Origin: Kutzneria chonburiensis
GTDB taxonomy: Bacteria; Actinomycetota; Actinomycetes; Mycobacteriales; Pseudonocardiaceae
Assembly (NCBI RefSeq): GCF_028622115.1
Contig: NZ_CP097263.1
Coordinates: forward strand, 10,055,501 to 10,119,500
Direction: 5' to 3'
DNA length: 64,000 bases
This document shows, in pieces, positions 37,659-45,589 of this stretch. Below the pieces are notes generated by a model. The model made no database searches, was not told where the DNA came from, and saw only the letters and a list, made by a program, of their open reading frames with translations. Positions within the stretch are counted from its first letter, which is position 1; each line of letters starts with the position of its first letter. Position numbers and translations under genes: made by a program.

Positions 37659-38981
37659 ATGTCGACGCACGCGGAACTGCTGGCCAGGCACAAGGCAGTG
37701 CTGCCGGACTGGCTCGCGTTGTACTACGACGAGCCGATCGAGATCGTGCGCGGGCAGGGCCGCCGGGTCACCGACGCCGAAGGCGTCGAGTACCTGGACT
37801 TCTTCGCCGGCATCCTGACCAACGCGGTCGGCTACGACATCGCCGAGATCTCCGACGCCGTGCGGGCGCAGCTCGACGGCGGCATCGTGCACACCTCCAC
37901 GCTGTACCTGATCCGGCAGCAGATCGAGCTGGCCGAGAAGATCGCCAAGCTGTCCGGCATCCCGGACGCCAAGGTGTTCTTCACCAACTCGGGCACCGAG
38001 GCCAACGAGACGGCGATGATGCTGGCCACCCAGTACCGCCGCAGCAACCAGGTGCTGGCCCTGCGCAACTCCTACCACGGCCGTGGCTTCGGCACGATCG
38101 CCGTCACCGGCAACCGCGGCTGGTCGGCGTCCTCGCTGAGCCCGGTCAACGTCAGCTACGTGCACGGCGGCAACCGGAATCGCGGGCCGTTCAAGGACTT
38201 CAGCGACGCCGACTACATCAAGGCCTGTGTTGCCGACCTCCGCGAGGTGCTGAACACGGCCACCGCGGGCGACGTGGCCTGCATGATCGCCGAGCCGATC
38301 CAGGGCGTCGGCGGCTTCACCACCCCGCCCGACGGATTGTTCAAGGCGTTCAAGGAAGTTCTCGACGAGACCGGCATCCTGCTGATCTCCGACGAGGTGC
38401 AGACCGGCTGGGGCCGCACCGGCGAGCACTTCTGGGGCATCCAGGCGCACGAGGTCGTGCCGGACCTGATGACCTTCGCCAAGGGCCTCGGCAACGGCTT
38501 CGCCATCGGCGGCGTGATCGCCCGCGGCGACGTGATGGACAGCCTGTCGGCCAACTCGATCTCCACCTTCGGCGGCAACCCGATCTCCACCGCGGCGGCC
38601 AACGCGACCCTGGACTACGTGCTGGAGCACGACCTTCAGGCCAACGCCCTGAAGCTGGGCAACAAGCTGATGAACGGCCTGCGCCACATCGGCGACGAGA
38701 ATCCGGTGATCGGCGACGTGCGCGGCAAGGGCCTGATGATCGGCGTCGAGCTGGTCGAGCCGGGCGGTGACACGCCGAGCGCGCGGGCGGCCGTGAAGAT
38801 GATGGAGGAGACCCGCAAGCGCGGCCTGCTGATCGGCAAGGGCGGCCTGAACGGCAACGTGCTGCGGCTGGCGCCGCCGATGACGCTGACCGAGCCGGAA
38901 GCCGATGAGGCGCTGGAGATCCTGGCCGAGTCGATCGCTGAGACGAATTCCTGGGCGACCAACGAGGAGCTCACCCGATGA
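37659..38981 (+). CDS. Class III aminotransferase, probable beta-alanine:pyruvate/oxoglutarate transaminase
   Basis: A 440-residue PLP enzyme. 'DAEGVEYLDFFAGILTNAVGY', 'KVFFTNSGTEANETAMMLA', 'LRNSYHGRGFGTIAVTG', 'LLISDEVQTGWGRTG' and the PLP-lysine in 'LMTFAKGLGNGFAIGG' (about 285) place it with AGXT2-like omega-amino-acid transaminases. In this context it would convert beta-alanine from pyrimidine breakdown to malonate semialdehyde (or 3-aminoisobutyrate to methylmalonate semialdehyde). ATG 37659 follows GGGAGGAAGC. The stop overlaps the mmsA start as ATGA, so the two are co-translated. Confidence 0.9.
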   Translation: MSTHAELLARHKAVLPDWLALYYDEPIEIVRGQGRRVTDAEGVEYLDFFAGILTNAVGYDIAEISDAVRAQLDGGIVHTSTLYLIRQQIELAEKIAKLSGIPDAKVFFTNSGTEANETAMMLATQYRRSNQVLALRNSYHGRGFGTIAVTGNRGWSASSLSPVNVSYVHGGNRNRGPFKDFSDADYIKACVADLREVLNTATAGDVACMIAEPIQGVGGFTTPPDGLFKAFKEVLDETGILLISDEVQTGWGRTGEHFWGIQAHEVVPDLMTFAKGLGNGFAIGGVIARGDVMDSLSANSISTFGGNPISTAAANATLDYVLEHDLQANALKLGNKLMNGLRHIGDENPVIGDVRGKGLMIGVELVEPGGDTPSARAAVKMMEETRKRGLLIGKGGLNGNVLRLAPPMTLTEPEADEALEILAESIAETNSWATNEELTR

Positions 38982-40465
38982 CCACGCACTGGATCGACGG
39001 CAAGCCGTGGACCGGCACGGCCGAGCGGCGCGGCGACGTCTACGACCCGGCAACGGGTTCCGTGGCGTCCACTGTGGACTTCGCGTCGGTCGACGTGGTC
39101 GACGAGGCCGTTGCGGCGGCCTCGAGGGCGTGGCAGAGCTGGCGCGAGGTCTCGCTGGCCGCGCGGTCGACGGTGCTGTTCAAGTTCCGGGAACTGTTGG
39201 TGGCCAACAAGACCGAGCTGGCCGCGCTGATCACCGCCGAGCACGGCAAGGTGCTGTCCGACGCCGCCGGCGAGGTGCAGCGGGCCATCGAGAACGTCGA
39301 GTACGCGTGCGGCATCCCGCAGCTGCTCAAGGGCGGGTTCAGCGAGAACGCCTCGACGCGCGTGGACGTGTACTCCATCCAGCAGTCGCTCGGCGTGGTC
39401 GGCGTGATCTCGCCGTTCAACTTCCCGGCCATGGTGCCGCTGTGGTTCGTGCCCAACGCGATCGCCTGCGGCAACACGGTTGTGCTCAAGCCGAGCGAGA
39501 AGGATCCGTCGGCGGCGGTGTTCATCGCCGAGCTGTGGGCGCGGGCCGGGCTGCCGGCCGGCGTGCTCAACGTGGTGCACGGCGACAAGGTCGCCGTCGA
39601 CCGGCTGCTGGAACACCGTGACGTCAAGGCGATCTCGTTCGTCGGCTCCACGCCGATCGCCCGCTACGTCTACGAGACCGGCACCGCCGCCGGCAAGCGC
39701 GTGCAGGCGTTGGGCGGGGCCAAGAACCACATGGTGGTGCTGCCGGACGCCGACCTCGACCTGGCCGCCGACGCCGCCGTGAACGCGGGCTTCGGCTCGG
39801 CCGGCGAGCGCTGCATGGCCGTTTCCGTTGTGGTGGCAGTGGATCCGATCGGTGACGAGCTGGTCGCCAAGATCGCCGAGCGACTTCCGGGGTTGTCGGT
39901 CGGTGACGGGCGCAAGCCCGACAGCGAGATGGGTCCGCTGGTCACCGGCGCCCACCGGGACAAGGTCACGTCCTATGTGGACGCCGGCCTGAGCGAGGGC
40001 GCCCGGCTCGTCGTCGACGGCCGTCAGCACACGATCGACGGCGACTCGGCCGGCTTCTGGCTCGGGCCGACGCTGTTCGACAACGTCGAGCCGGACATGA
40101 CGATCTATCGGGACGAGATCTTCGGCCCGGTGCTGTCGGTGCTGCGGCGGCCCTCGTACGACGATGCCGTGGACGTGGTCAACGCCAACCCGTACGGCAA
40201 CGGCGTCGCCATCTTCACCAACGACGGCGGGGCCGCGCGGCGGTTCCAGCACGAGGTCGAGGTGGGCATGGTCGGCGTCAACGTGCCGATCCCGGTGCCG
40301 GTGGCCTACTACTCGTTCGGCGGCTGGAAGCAATCGCTGTTCGGCGACTCGCACGCCTATGGTCCCGAGGGCGTGCACTTCTACACCCGGTCCAAGGTCG
40401 TCACCAGCCGCTGGCTCGACCCGTCGCACGGCGGCATCAACCTGGGCTTCCCTCAGAACTCCTGA
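38978..40465 (+). CDS. mmsA: CoA-acylating methylmalonate-semialdehyde dehydrogenase
   Basis: A 495-residue aldehyde dehydrogenase. The catalytic Cys is in 'GSAGERCMAVSVVVAV' (about 286), and cofactor and family motifs include 'ISPFNFPAMVPLWFVPNAIACGNTVVLKPSEKDP' and 'FGGWKQSLFGDSHAYGPEGVHFYTRSKVVTSRW', diagnostic of MmsA. It oxidises malonate or methylmalonate semialdehyde with CoA and NAD to acetyl- or propionyl-CoA and CO2, finishing uracil/thymine catabolism. ATG 38978 overlaps the transaminase stop by 4 bases. A hairpin terminator follows. Confidence 0.95.
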   Translation: MTTHWIDGKPWTGTAERRGDVYDPATGSVASTVDFASVDVVDEAVAAASRAWQSWREVSLAARSTVLFKFRELLVANKTELAALITAEHGKVLSDAAGEVQRAIENVEYACGIPQLLKGGFSENASTRVDVYSIQQSLGVVGVISPFNFPAMVPLWFVPNAIACGNTVVLKPSEKDPSAAVFIAELWARAGLPAGVLNVVHGDKVAVDRLLEHRDVKAISFVGSTPIARYVYETGTAAGKRVQALGGAKNHMVVLPDADLDLAADAAVNAGFGSAGERCMAVSVVVAVDPIGDELVAKIAERLPGLSVGDGRKPDSEMGPLVTGAHRDKVTSYVDAGLSEGARLVVDGRQHTIDGDSAGFWLGPTLFDNVEPDMTIYRDEIFGPVLSVLRRPSYDDAVDVVNANPYGNGVAIFTNDGGAARRFQHEVEVGMVGVNVPIPVPVAYYSFGGWKQSLFGDSHAYGPEGVHFYTRSKVVTSRWLDPSHGGINLGFPQNS

Positions 40466-40490
40466 CGGACCGCCAACTTTTTCGCCCCTG

Positions 40491-40521
40491 CGCGGCGTAC
40501 CCGTTGACCGGGTGCGCCGCG
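40491..40521 (+). terminator. Hairpin terminator after mmsA
   Basis: CGCGGCG..CCCG pairs with CGGG..CGCCGCG (7 + 4 bp with a 2-nt internal mismatch) 25 bases after the mmsA stop, preceded by a T-run (CTTTTTCG). Confidence 0.55.
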
Positions 40522-40546
40522 TAGCTCTATGGTCCCCTCCACTACC

Positions 40547-40561
40547 GGAAAGAAAGTTTCC
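40547..40561. promoter_or_regulatory. Palindrome in the chitosanase promoter region
   Basis: GGAAAGAAAGTTTCC (5-5-5), with the inner perfect GAAAGTTTC, lies 56 bases upstream of the chitosanase start. It resembles the GAAA/TTTC palindromes I recall as CsnR-type operators before actinomycete chitosanase genes. Assignment is by resemblance only. Confidence 0.4.
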
Positions 40562-40616
40562 TAACTGAACAACGTCACCACCAACCGCCGCCGCCCCTGC
40601 ACTCCCGGAGGTTGAT

Positions 40617-41453
40617 GTGAAGCGGTACCTTGCCCCGCTGCTCGCGGTCGCCGTCGCGGCGACCGCCGGTGTCGCGCTGTCCACCGCCGGCTCGGCGTCG
40701 GCGGCGTCGGCACCGAGGCTCGACCAGAAGACGATCTACATGATGGACGACATCACCGCCGTGTTCGAGCAGTCCAAGAACGCGCCGCAGTACTCGAACA
40801 TCGAGAACGACAACGACGGCTGCGGCTGGACCGCGGGCTGGATCGGCTTCTGCACCGAGACCGGCGACATGCTCGACCTGGTCAAGAAGTACAACGTGGC
40901 CAACCCCGACAACGTGCTGAAGAAGTACACCGCCACGTTGCAGAAGCTGGCCGACGACCAGGACGACAGCACCGCGCCGCTGGGCTCGAAGTTCTCGTCC
41001 GACTGGAAGACCGCGGCCAAGGACCCGGTCTTCGTGCAGACCCAGCTCAAGGTCGGGCACGACGACTACCTGACCCCGGCGCTGACCATGGCCGGCCAGA
41101 TCGGCGTCAAGACCAACCTCGGCGTGGAGAACCTGTTCGACACCGCGCTGATGATGGGCCCGGCCAGCACCGACTGCGACGGCATGCCGAACATCGTCAA
41201 GGAGACGACCAAGGCGCTCGGCGGCACGCCGGCGACCGGCGTCAGCGAGGCGGCGTTCTTCAAGCAGTACAACACGATCCGCATCAAGCACATGAAGAAC
41301 CCGTGCACCCCGGGCCGGCAGAACGACTGGCCCGACGCGGTCGGCCGGGCCCAGGCCCTGCAGAAGCTGTGGGACACCGGCCACACCAGCCTGGCCCCGT
41401 CTATCACCATCGCCGGCGGCTTCGACATCACCATCTCCAACCCGCACGACTGA
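40617..41453 (+). CDS. Secreted GH46 chitosanase
   Basis: A 278-residue exported enzyme. The signal peptide (to about residue 31, 'AGSASAASA') is followed by the GH46 core. 'TAVFEQSKNAPQYSNIENDNDGCGWTAGWIGFCTETGDMLDLVKKY' matches the Streptomyces chitosanase segment holding the catalytic Glu (FEQS) and Asp (ND-GCG), and 'SSDWKTAAKDPVFVQTQLKVGHDDYLTPA' matches the second conserved region. It would cleave chitosan outside the cell. GTG 40617 follows GGAGG. The loop between the two acids is a little shorter than in the Streptomyces enzyme. A palindrome upstream and two large hairpins downstream frame the gene. Confidence 0.85.
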   Translation: MKRYLAPLLAVAVAATAGVALSTAGSASAASAPRLDQKTIYMMDDITAVFEQSKNAPQYSNIENDNDGCGWTAGWIGFCTETGDMLDLVKKYNVANPDNVLKKYTATLQKLADDQDDSTAPLGSKFSSDWKTAAKDPVFVQTQLKVGHDDYLTPALTMAGQIGVKTNLGVENLFDTALMMGPASTDCDGMPNIVKETTKALGGTPATGVSEAAFFKQYNTIRIKHMKNPCTPGRQNDWPDAVGRAQALQKLWDTGHTSLAPSITIAGGFDITISNPHD

Positions 41454-41456
41454 GCA

Positions 41457-41513
41457 ACGCTTGGAAGGGCCCCTTCCTGACGTCCAACGTCAGAAAGGGT
41501 CCCTTCACGTTTG
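41457..41513. terminator. GGAAGGGGCC-type hairpin after the chitosanase
   Basis: Left arm AACGCTTGGAAGGGCCCC... pairs with ...GGGTCCCTTCACGTT, with a GACGT/ACGTC inner stem and some mismatches. It begins 4 bases after the chitosanase stop and shares CGCTTGGAAGG with the 13567-13620 hairpin. Confidence 0.65.
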
Positions 41514-41556
41514 GAACGGACCATTCCTCTACTCGGAGTTTGGGAATGGTCCGTTC
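41514..41556. repeat. Second tandem hairpin after the chitosanase
   Basis: GAACGGACCATTCC (41514-41527) pairs perfectly with GGAATGGTCCGTTC (41543-41556), 14 bp with a 15-nt loop. It is directly adjacent to the preceding hairpin and of the same general style, but has a different sequence. Confidence 0.7.
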
Positions 41557-41582
41557 ACCGCGTTCGGGGCTTGACGGCACGC

Positions 41583-41623
41583 TTCGGTAAGTCGTAGCTT
41601 ACGGTTCGTGGCGACTTACCGAA
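41583..41623. promoter_or_regulatory. Long inverted repeat spanning the ArsR start codon
   Basis: TTCGGTAAGTCG (41583-41594) is exactly inverted at 41612-41623 (CGACTTACCGAA). The GTG start of the ArsR gene (41608) lies between the arms, and the second arm is inside the coding region. Probably the ArsR protein's own operator, with near-leaderless transcription. Confidence 0.65.
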
Positions 41624-41928
41624 CCGACGGGCTCGGCGCGCTCGGGGATCCGATGCGCCGGGCCGTGTTCGAGCTGGTCGCCGCCGGGCCGAAGGCGGTC
41701 GGCGAGCTCGCCCGCGAGCTGCCGATCAGCCGGCCGGCCGTGTCCCAACACCTCAAGGTGCTCAAGGAGGCGGGGCTGGTGGTCGACGACGCGGTCGGCA
41801 CCAGGCGCGTCTACCGGGTCGACCCGAGCGGGGTCGCGGCCCTGCGGGCCTACCTGGACGTGGTGTGGGACCGAGCACTGGCCGCCTTCGCGGCGGCCGT
41901 CGAGAACACACCTGAGGAGCCGTCATGA
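41608..41928 (+). CDS. ArsR family repressor
   Basis: A 106-residue winged-helix protein: 'LGALGDPMRRAVFELVAAGPKAVGELARELPISRPAVSQHLKVLKEAGLVVDDAVGTRRVYRVDPSGVAALRAYLDVVWDRAL'. No metal-binding cysteines are visible, so it belongs with the ArsR regulators paired with SRPBCC proteins rather than metal sensors. GTG 41608 lies between the arms of a 12-bp inverted repeat. The stop overlaps the SRPBCC gene by 4 bases (ATGA). Confidence 0.92.
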   Translation: MATYRTDGLGALGDPMRRAVFELVAAGPKAVGELARELPISRPAVSQHLKVLKEAGLVVDDAVGTRRVYRVDPSGVAALRAYLDVVWDRALAAFAAAVENTPEEPS

Positions 41929-42383
41929 GCGTGGTCAAGACAGTCACCGTCAAGGCCGGTCAACCGCACGCGTTCAAGGTCTTCACCGCCGGGTTCGCCA
42001 CCTGGTGGCCGTCATCGCACCACATCGGCAAGGCCGACATGGCCGAGGCGATCATGGAGCAGCGCGACGGCGGCCGCTGGTACGAGCGCGGCGTGGACGG
42101 CAGTGAATGCGACTGGGGCACCGTGCTGGTCTACGACCCGCCCAACCGTGTGGTGCTCAGCTGGCACCTCAACGGCGAATGGGCCTACGACCCCGATCCG
42201 GCCAAGGCCAGCGAGGTCGAGGTGCGGTTCATCGCCGAAGGCCCGGACGTGACGCGGGTCGAACTGGAGCACCGGCACTTCGAGCGGCACGGCGGCAACT
42301 GGGAGGCCGTGGCCCGCGGCGTCGACACCGAGAACGGCTGGGCGGGGCTGCTGCGGGGGTACGCCGATATCGCGGCGGCGTGA
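41925..42383 (+). CDS. SRPBCC (AHSA1-like) domain protein
   Basis: A 152-residue START-like protein: 'AFKVFTAGFATWWPSSHHIGKADMAEAIMEQRDGGRWYERGVDGSECDWGTVLVYDPPNRVVLSWHLNGEWAYDPDPAKASEVEVRF' with the C-terminal helix 'GWAGLLRGYADIAAA'. Such proteins bind small hydrophobic ligands. In ArsR-SRPBCC pairs the regulator controls the ligand-binding partner; the ligand is unknown. ATG 41925, translationally coupled to the ArsR gene. Confidence 0.9.
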   Translation: MSVVKTVTVKAGQPHAFKVFTAGFATWWPSSHHIGKADMAEAIMEQRDGGRWYERGVDGSECDWGTVLVYDPPNRVVLSWHLNGEWAYDPDPAKASEVEVRFIAEGPDVTRVELEHRHFERHGGNWEAVARGVDTENGWAGLLRGYADIAAA

Positions 42384-42413
42384 CCAGGGGCGGGCCGGAT
42401 AGGGTCATCGCTC

Positions 42414-44483
42414 GTGACTGCTGAACTGTCCTTTCCCCGCCAGCAAGCCCGCACCCAGCGCTTCTCGTTGGGTGTGCCCAGGGCGTTCACCGTCGCACCG
42501 GACGGATCCCGGGTGCTGTTCCTCCGCTCCGCGTCGGGCACCGACCGTCGCACCGGCCTGTGGAGCCTGGACGTCGAGACGGGGCAGGAGGCCCCGCTGT
42601 TCGACCCCTTCTCCGACAGCGAGGAGCTGTCGCCCGAGGAGCGGGCCCGCCGTGAGCGCAGCCGCGAGTCGGCCGCCGGTGTCGTCGGCTACGCCACCGA
42701 CTCGGCGCTGACCGTGGCGGCGTTCGCGCTGTCCGGCAAGGTGCACGTGACCGACCTGGCCGCCGGCACCACGGCCGAGCTGGCCACGCCCGGGCCGGTG
42801 ATCGATCCCCGGCCCGACCCCACCGGCCGCCACGTCGCGTACGCCGTGGTGGCCGGCGAGCTGCGGGTCGTCGGCGTGGACGGCACCGGTGACCGGGCGC
42901 TGGCCGAGCCCGACGGCGACGAGGTGACGTGGGGCGTCGCCGAGTTCATCGCCGCCGAGGAGATGGACCGGTTCCGGGGCTACTGGTGGGCGCCGGACGG
43001 CGAGCGGTTGCTGGCCGCTCGCGTGGACAACTCGCCCGTGCAGCGCTGGCACATCGCCGACCCGGCCAACCCCGGCACGGTGCCGGCCGAGATCGCCTAC
43101 CCGGCCGCCGGCACCGACAACGCCGACGTCAGCCTGGCCGTGCTCGGCCTCGACGGCTCGCGGGTCGACGTGCAGTGGGACCGGGCCGCGTTCCCGTACC
43201 TGGCCACCGCGCACTGGTCGGCCGGCGGCGCGCCGCTGCTGCTCGTGCAGTCGCGTGACCAGCGGACGCAGCGGATTCTCACCGTGGACCCGGACACCGG
43301 TTCGACGGCCGTGCTGCACGAGGAGAGCGACCCTCAGTGGGTCGACATCATGCCCGGCGTGCCGGCGTGGACCCGCGACGGCCGCCTGGTCCGGATCGCC
43401 GCCGTGGACGGTGCTTGGCGCCTCGTCGTGGGCGATGACGTGCTGACTCCCGTCGGCTTGCAAGTACGCTCCGTGACTTCAGTGACGAATGAAGACGTAC
43501 TGGTCCGGGCGTCCGAGGGCGACCCCACGCAGATCCACACCTATCGGGTCCGCAAGGACGGCGTCGAACGGTTGTCCGTTGCCGACGGCGTGCATGCCGT
43601 CGTGCGGGGCGGCGAGGTCACCGTGCGGCTCAGCACCGGTCTTGGCTTCTTCGGCACCGTCACCGAGATCTTCCGTGGTTCCGACCGCGTTGGCTCGGTG
43701 AAGTCGCTCGCCGCCACACCGTCCATCACGCCCAACGTTCAGATGTTGGAGCTGGGGGAGCGCGGCCTTCGCGGCGCCCTGCTGCTACCCACCGGTTACG
43801 CCGACGGGCCGCTGCCCGTGCTGCTCGACCCGTACGGCGGGCCGCATGCGCAGCGTGTCGTTCAGACGCGGAACGCTTTCACCGCTTCGCAGTGGCTCGC
43901 CGACCAGGGCTTCGCCGTGCTCGTCGTGGACGGCCGGGGCACTCCCGGCCGTGGTCCCGGGTGGGAGCGGGCCATCCACCTCGACTTCGCCGGCGCCACC
44001 CTCGACGACCAGGTCGACGCCTTGCACGCCGCCGCCGCCCAGTTCCCCTTCTTGGACCTTTCTCGCGTCGCCATCCGGGGTTGGTCTTACGGCGGCTACC
44101 TCTCGGCGTTGGCGGTCCTGCGCCGCCCCGACGTCTTCCGGGCCGGCATCGCCGGCGCTCCCGTCACCGATTGGCGGCTCTACGACACCCACTACACCGA
44201 GCGCTACCTGGGCAACCCCTTGGAGCGGCCCGAGGTGTACGACGCCAATTCCCTCATCGACGACGCCCCCAAGCTCAGCCAGGACCTGATGATCATCCAC
44301 GGCCTGGCCGACGACAACGTCGTCGCCGCCCACACCCTGCGCCTCAGCTCCGCCCTGTTGGCCGCCGGCCGTCCGCACACCGTGCTGCCCCTGTCCGGCG
44401 TCACCCACATGACCCCCCAGGAGCAGGTAGCCGAGAACCTCCTGCTGCTCCAGGTCGACTTCTTGAAGCGCTCCCTCGGCTGA
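42414..44483 (+). CDS. S9 family prolyl oligopeptidase (dipeptidyl-peptidase IV-like)
   Basis: A 689-residue serine peptidase with an N-terminal DPP-IV beta-propeller domain ('DRFRGYWWAPDGERLLAARVDNSPVQRWHIADP', about 185-215) and a C-terminal catalytic domain (about 450-689). The catalytic Ser is in 'VAIRGWSYGGYLSALAVL' (about 556), Asp in 'IIHGLADDNVVAAH' (about 631) and His in 'LSGVTHMTPQEQV' (about 663). No signal peptide is seen, so it is cytoplasmic, probably degrading proline-containing oligopeptides. GTG 42414. It ends next to a 53-bp hairpin. Confidence 0.92.
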   Translation: MTAELSFPRQQARTQRFSLGVPRAFTVAPDGSRVLFLRSASGTDRRTGLWSLDVETGQEAPLFDPFSDSEELSPEERARRERSRESAAGVVGYATDSALTVAAFALSGKVHVTDLAAGTTAELATPGPVIDPRPDPTGRHVAYAVVAGELRVVGVDGTGDRALAEPDGDEVTWGVAEFIAAEEMDRFRGYWWAPDGERLLAARVDNSPVQRWHIADPANPGTVPAEIAYPAAGTDNADVSLAVLGLDGSRVDVQWDRAAFPYLATAHWSAGGAPLLLVQSRDQRTQRILTVDPDTGSTAVLHEESDPQWVDIMPGVPAWTRDGRLVRIAAVDGAWRLVVGDDVLTPVGLQVRSVTSVTNEDVLVRASEGDPTQIHTYRVRKDGVERLSVADGVHAVVRGGEVTVRLSTGLGFFGTVTEIFRGSDRVGSVKSLAATPSITPNVQMLELGERGLRGALLLPTGYADGPLPVLLDPYGGPHAQRVVQTRNAFTASQWLADQGFAVLVVDGRGTPGRGPGWERAIHLDFAGATLDDQVDALHAAAAQFPFLDLSRVAIRGWSYGGYLSALAVLRRPDVFRAGIAGAPVTDWRLYDTHYTERYLGNPLERPEVYDANSLIDDAPKLSQDLMIIHGLADDNVVAAHTLRLSSALLAAGRPHTVLPLSGVTHMTPQEQVAENLLLLQVDFLKRSLG

Positions 44484-44490
44484 CGTTTCT

Positions 44491-44543
44491 GCCACCTGCG
44501 CTTCCTATGTGGCGTCTGACGCCACATAGGAAGCGCGTGTGGC
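44491..44543. repeat. 53-bp palindromic element, copy 5 (subfamily A)
   Basis: 26-bp arms starting GCCACCTGCGCTTCC with two mismatches and a 1-nt centre. It lies between the convergent stops of the S9 peptidase (44483) and the DUF4333 gene (44555). It shares CTTCCTATGTG with copy 3. Confidence 0.88.
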
Positions 44544-44554
44544 GAACCAACGTC

Positions 44555-44932
44555 TCACTGTGGCTGGCCGACCTCGTAGTGGCCATCGTCCGATTTCACG
44601 GTGATCAGAACACTCTTGTGCGCGCCGTCCACGGTCACCTGGCAGGTGAAGGCGAGGCCCAGATGCACCGGTTGGTTCGAGGGGCAGTGCACGTCATAGG
44701 CCTTGAGTTTGTAGTCGTTGTTCAGGACATCTGAGATACCGATCTCCATCTTGCCTTCGTCGAAGATCTTGATCGGCGACGGCGTCCTGCCGATCAAGGG
44801 GGCCGGCGTGGCGGGTGCGGTGTGGTCACGAACAAGGACAACAGTGATGATCACTATGCAGCCGGCGATGACCATGGCGCAGATCGACACGATTGCGGCG
44901 ACGGCGCTGGACGGCCGGGGCGGAGTGGACAC
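44555..44932 (-). CDS. DUF4333 domain membrane-anchored protein
   Basis: A 125-residue protein with one N-terminal transmembrane helix (about 10-34, 'VAAIVSICAMVIAGCIVIITVVLV') and an extracytoplasmic DUF4333 domain: 'MEIGISDVLNNDYKLKAYDVHCPSNQPVHLGLAFTCQVTVDGAHKSVLITVKSDDGHYEV', with the two conserved cysteines. The function of DUF4333 is unknown; it is common on actinobacterial envelopes. GTG 44932; no obvious ribosome site, so it may be leaderless. Confidence 0.85.
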   Translation of the reverse strand: MSTPPRPSSAVAAIVSICAMVIAGCIVIITVVLVRDHTAPATPAPLIGRTPSPIKIFDEGKMEIGISDVLNNDYKLKAYDVHCPSNQPVHLGLAFTCQVTVDGAHKSVLITVKSDDGHYEVGQPQ

Positions 44933-44984
44933 AGCACATCAGTCTGGCGAGGACCGGCCTGCGTTACGTTCACCTGGGCGACCT

Positions 44985-45037
44985 GCCACATGAGCTTCCT
45001 GCTTGCATTTGGGCGGCAAGTAGGAAGCTCATGTGGC
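44985..45037. repeat. 53-bp palindromic element, copy 6 (subfamily B-like)
   Basis: Outer arms GCCACATGAGCTTCCT / AGGAAGCTCATGTGGC are perfect and a weaker inner stem is CTTGC/GCAAG. The reverse strand carries ACTTGCCGCCC, close to the ACTTGCCTCCC core of copies 1 and 4. The right arm overlaps the stop codon (45029-45031) of the minus-strand gene. Confidence 0.85.
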
Positions 45038-45586
45038 AGCCGGCTGGCACCAGAGGGTGAGGTCGCTGGACGTGGCGACGGCGAGGGTGCGGCCGGATGG
45101 GGAGAAGCCGGCGGCGCGCAGCTCGGAGTGGTCGGCGTGAAAGATGTGCCACCAGGTCTGACCGGGCGGCCCGGCGCAGTGGCCGCCGTCGGCTGACAGT
45201 AGAACGCGCTCGTGGGGCCACTCGGGAGCGACGACATCCAGGCACCAGCCGTCAGGCGTTGTCCGGTGCAGGCCGCCGCCGAAGAGGCCGGCGATGGAGA
45301 CGAGAGTGCCGGCGAGGGGCCCGAGCCCGGTCAGGTCGGTCTCGGTCTCGGGGTCGGGATCCCGGTCGCGAGCGATCTTCTCGCCGGTCACGGCGTCGAA
45401 CAGGCCATGGCCGGCACTGGAGACGACCATGACCAGATCCCGGCCGTCGTCCGGATGAACGGCGAAGCCGATGCCCAACAGGCCGCCGACGGGGTGGCTG
45501 GCAAGCGGTTGCCAGGGCGGCGGAGCCGGTTGCACCGGCGCGGCCAGGAAGCGGTCGCGCAGTTCCCGCTGGTGGTCCGTGAGCAC
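45029..45586 (-). CDS. Hypothetical protein with propeller-like repeats
   Basis: A 185-residue cytoplasmic protein I cannot assign. It has beta-propeller-like phrases, 'LLGIGFAVHPDDGRDLVMVVSSAGHGLFDAVTGEKIARDRD', 'HRTTPDGWCLDVVAPEWPHERVLLSADGG' and 'FSPSGRTLAVATSSDLTLWC', so it may be a truncated WD-like protein. GTG 45586 lies 3 bases after the SDR stop (45590), so it is probably the second gene of that operon. The stop is within a 53-bp element. Confidence 0.7.
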   Translation of the reverse strand: MLTDHQRELRDRFLAAPVQPAPPPWQPLASHPVGGLLGIGFAVHPDDGRDLVMVVSSAGHGLFDAVTGEKIARDRDPDPETETDLTGLGPLAGTLVSIAGLFGGGLHRTTPDGWCLDVVAPEWPHERVLLSADGGHCAGPPGQTWWHIFHADHSELRAAGFSPSGRTLAVATSSDLTLWCQPAAT

Positions 45587-45589
45587 GGA

